Assembly (NCBI GenBank): GCA_021828865.1
Contig: JAJZCW010000029.1
Coordinates: forward strand, 1 to 35,483
Source of the DNA: Bacillota bacterium
GTDB taxonomy: Bacteria > Bacillota > Bacilli > Alicyclobacillales > SLC66
Direction: 5' to 3'
DNA length: 35,483 nucleotides
Part shown: in pieces, positions 34,619-35,483 of the stretch
How the letters are laid out: every line of letters begins with the position of its first letter
How positions within the stretch are numbered: the stretch's first letter is position 1
The notes under the pieces: generated by a model
The model's input: only the letters and a program-made list of their open reading frames with translations
Told to the model about the DNA's origin: nothing
Databases searched by the model: none
Program-made: the position numbers and the translations under genes

Positions 34619-35483
34619 CTATCCCAGCCTCGTCGACTGTGTCTCTAGTTGCTGCGCCAACATTTTTCCCGCTTTCCAAATGTCGCCTGCCCCCATAAAA
34701 AGTACAAGGTCGCCTGGCTTCACGCGCCCCCGCAGATACTCTACCACCTCGTCCTTGGTTGCATAAAACCTTGCCCCAGCATGACTCTTCTGATGCACCG
34801 CCTCTGCCAACCGTTTGGCGCTGACCCCTTCAATCGGACGTTCGCCAGCCGGTGAATAGATATCCACGATGATTACATCGTCCGCACCGGAAAATGCCTG
34901 CGCAAACTCCTCAAAAAGATGGTACGTACGCGTGTATCGCTGAGGTTGAAATACCGCCACTACCCTCCGCTTTGTTTCTTTTGCCGCCCGAATCATCGCC
35001 TTGATCTCCGTGGGGTGATGGGCATAGTCGTCGACGAGGAGGATGTCATCGCGATCATATAGCACCTGAAAGCGTCGCAATGCTCCTCGAAACTCTTTTA
35101 ACGCCTTGGCCGCCACCGAAAAATCAATGCCCACTTCACTTGCCACCGCAATGGCCGCCATCGCATTGCCGACATTGTGCGCACCGGGAATCATCAATTC
35201 CAATTCCCCCAAGTACTCATGGTGGTGATAAATGGACGATACGGTGCCATGTCCGACGAAGCGCACATTTTCCGCACGGTAATCCGCCTCTTTTTGATGC
35301 AAAGAATACGTTTTGACGCGGGAATGCAAATCCGGAACGAGTCCCTCCACGATTTCGTCATCCATCGACGCAACGAGCAGGCCATCTTCTGGCAGCAAGG
35401 AAACGAACTTCTGGTACGCCGCCACCAGATTAGCAAAACTCCCTTGATAATGCTCGAGGTGATCGGCTTCGATGTTCGTCACC
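34619..35483 (-). CDS. murC: MurC UDP-N-acetylmuramate-L-alanine ligase, 5' end outside window
   Basis: The C-terminal 288 codons of a Mur ligase that runs off the right edge; the first visible GTG is an internal Val, not a start. VTNIEADHLEHY at the edge belongs to the central ATPase domain, and DDYAHHPTEI plus FQPQRYTRT and LFMGAGDIW are the MurC-specific motifs of the C-terminal domain. The enzyme adds L-Ala to UDP-MurNAc in peptidoglycan precursor synthesis. It ends 102 nt before pilB. The 102-nt gap contains a small GACAC/GTGTC hairpin but no confident promoter. Confidence 0.95.
   Translation of the reverse strand, partial: VTNIEADHLEHYQGSFANLVAAYQKFVSLLPEDGLLVASMDDEIVEGLVPDLHSRVKTYSLHQKEADYRAENVRFVGHGTVSSIYHHHEYLGELELMIPGAHNVGNAMAAIAVASEVGIDFSVAAKALKEFRGALRRFQVLYDRDDILLVDDYAHHPTEIKAMIRAAKETKRRVVAVFQPQRYTRTYHLFEEFAQAFSGADDVIIVDIYSPAGERPIEGVSAKRLAEAVHQKSHAGARFYATKDEVVEYLRGRVKPGDLVLFMGAGDIWKAGKMLAQQLETQSTRLG

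Noticed and set aside
35480..35483. GTG at the right edge as start of a short Mur ligase
   Set aside because: It encodes the Val of the conserved VTNIEADHLEHY motif inside MurC; the gene continues beyond the window.

Overview
The window reads as chromosomal core and accessory DNA of an endospore-forming, monoderm Bacillota. SpoIVFA/SpoIVFB and a SpoIIB-like protein point to sporulation, BrxC/YtxJ to bacillithiol use, and Prp plus an L27 with a cleavable N-terminus to the Firmicute type of ribosome maturation. No secretin (PilQ) or PilP accompanies the type IV pilus genes, as expected with one membrane. The moderate GC content and the gene set fit the Alicyclobacillaceae, but that placement is inference. 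All genes are on the minus strand except one antiporter, so the biological reading order runs from high to low coordinates. I see no tRNA, rRNA, CRISPR array, insertion sequence or prophage, and no gene-free stretch longer than about 200 nt.

Layout from right to left. (1) 35483-34619 is the 3' part of murC. (2) 34516-21218 is a complete type IV pilus locus: pilB, pilT, pilC, the major pilin pilA with its own probable promoter and an inverted repeat, prepilin peptidase pilD, pilM (with a long acidic extension), pilN, pilO, and three minor-pilin genes in V-W-X order. The middle one encodes a 1212-residue pilin carrying a stalk of bacterial Ig-like domains arranged as three 206-residue tandem units, then two related tryptophan-rich modules, one of which appears to be inserted inside an Ig domain. 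(3) 21177-16451 holds an alpha/beta hydrolase, a YabE-like DUF348-G5-3D protein with a structured leader, BrxC, the lone plus-strand CPA2-type antiporter, and a SPOR-like protein in the position of SpoIIB. (4) 16362-4891 is the conserved maf-radC-mreB-mreC-mreD-PBP2-minC-minD-spoIVFA-spoIVFB-rplU-prp-rpmA-obg cluster, in nearly the B. subtilis order but with a class B PBP between mreD and minC and without spo0B between rpmA and obg. (5) 4875-1 is a Nudix hydrolase, an M67 (JAMM) peptidase and the competence pseudopilus operon comGA to comGG, the last cut by the window edge.

Two type IV filament machines (Pil and ComG) therefore flank the cell-shape, division and sporulation cluster. PilD is the only prepilin peptidase visible and probably matures the pilins of both. 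The most unusual object is the giant modular minor pilin, a good candidate for a pilus-displayed adhesin.
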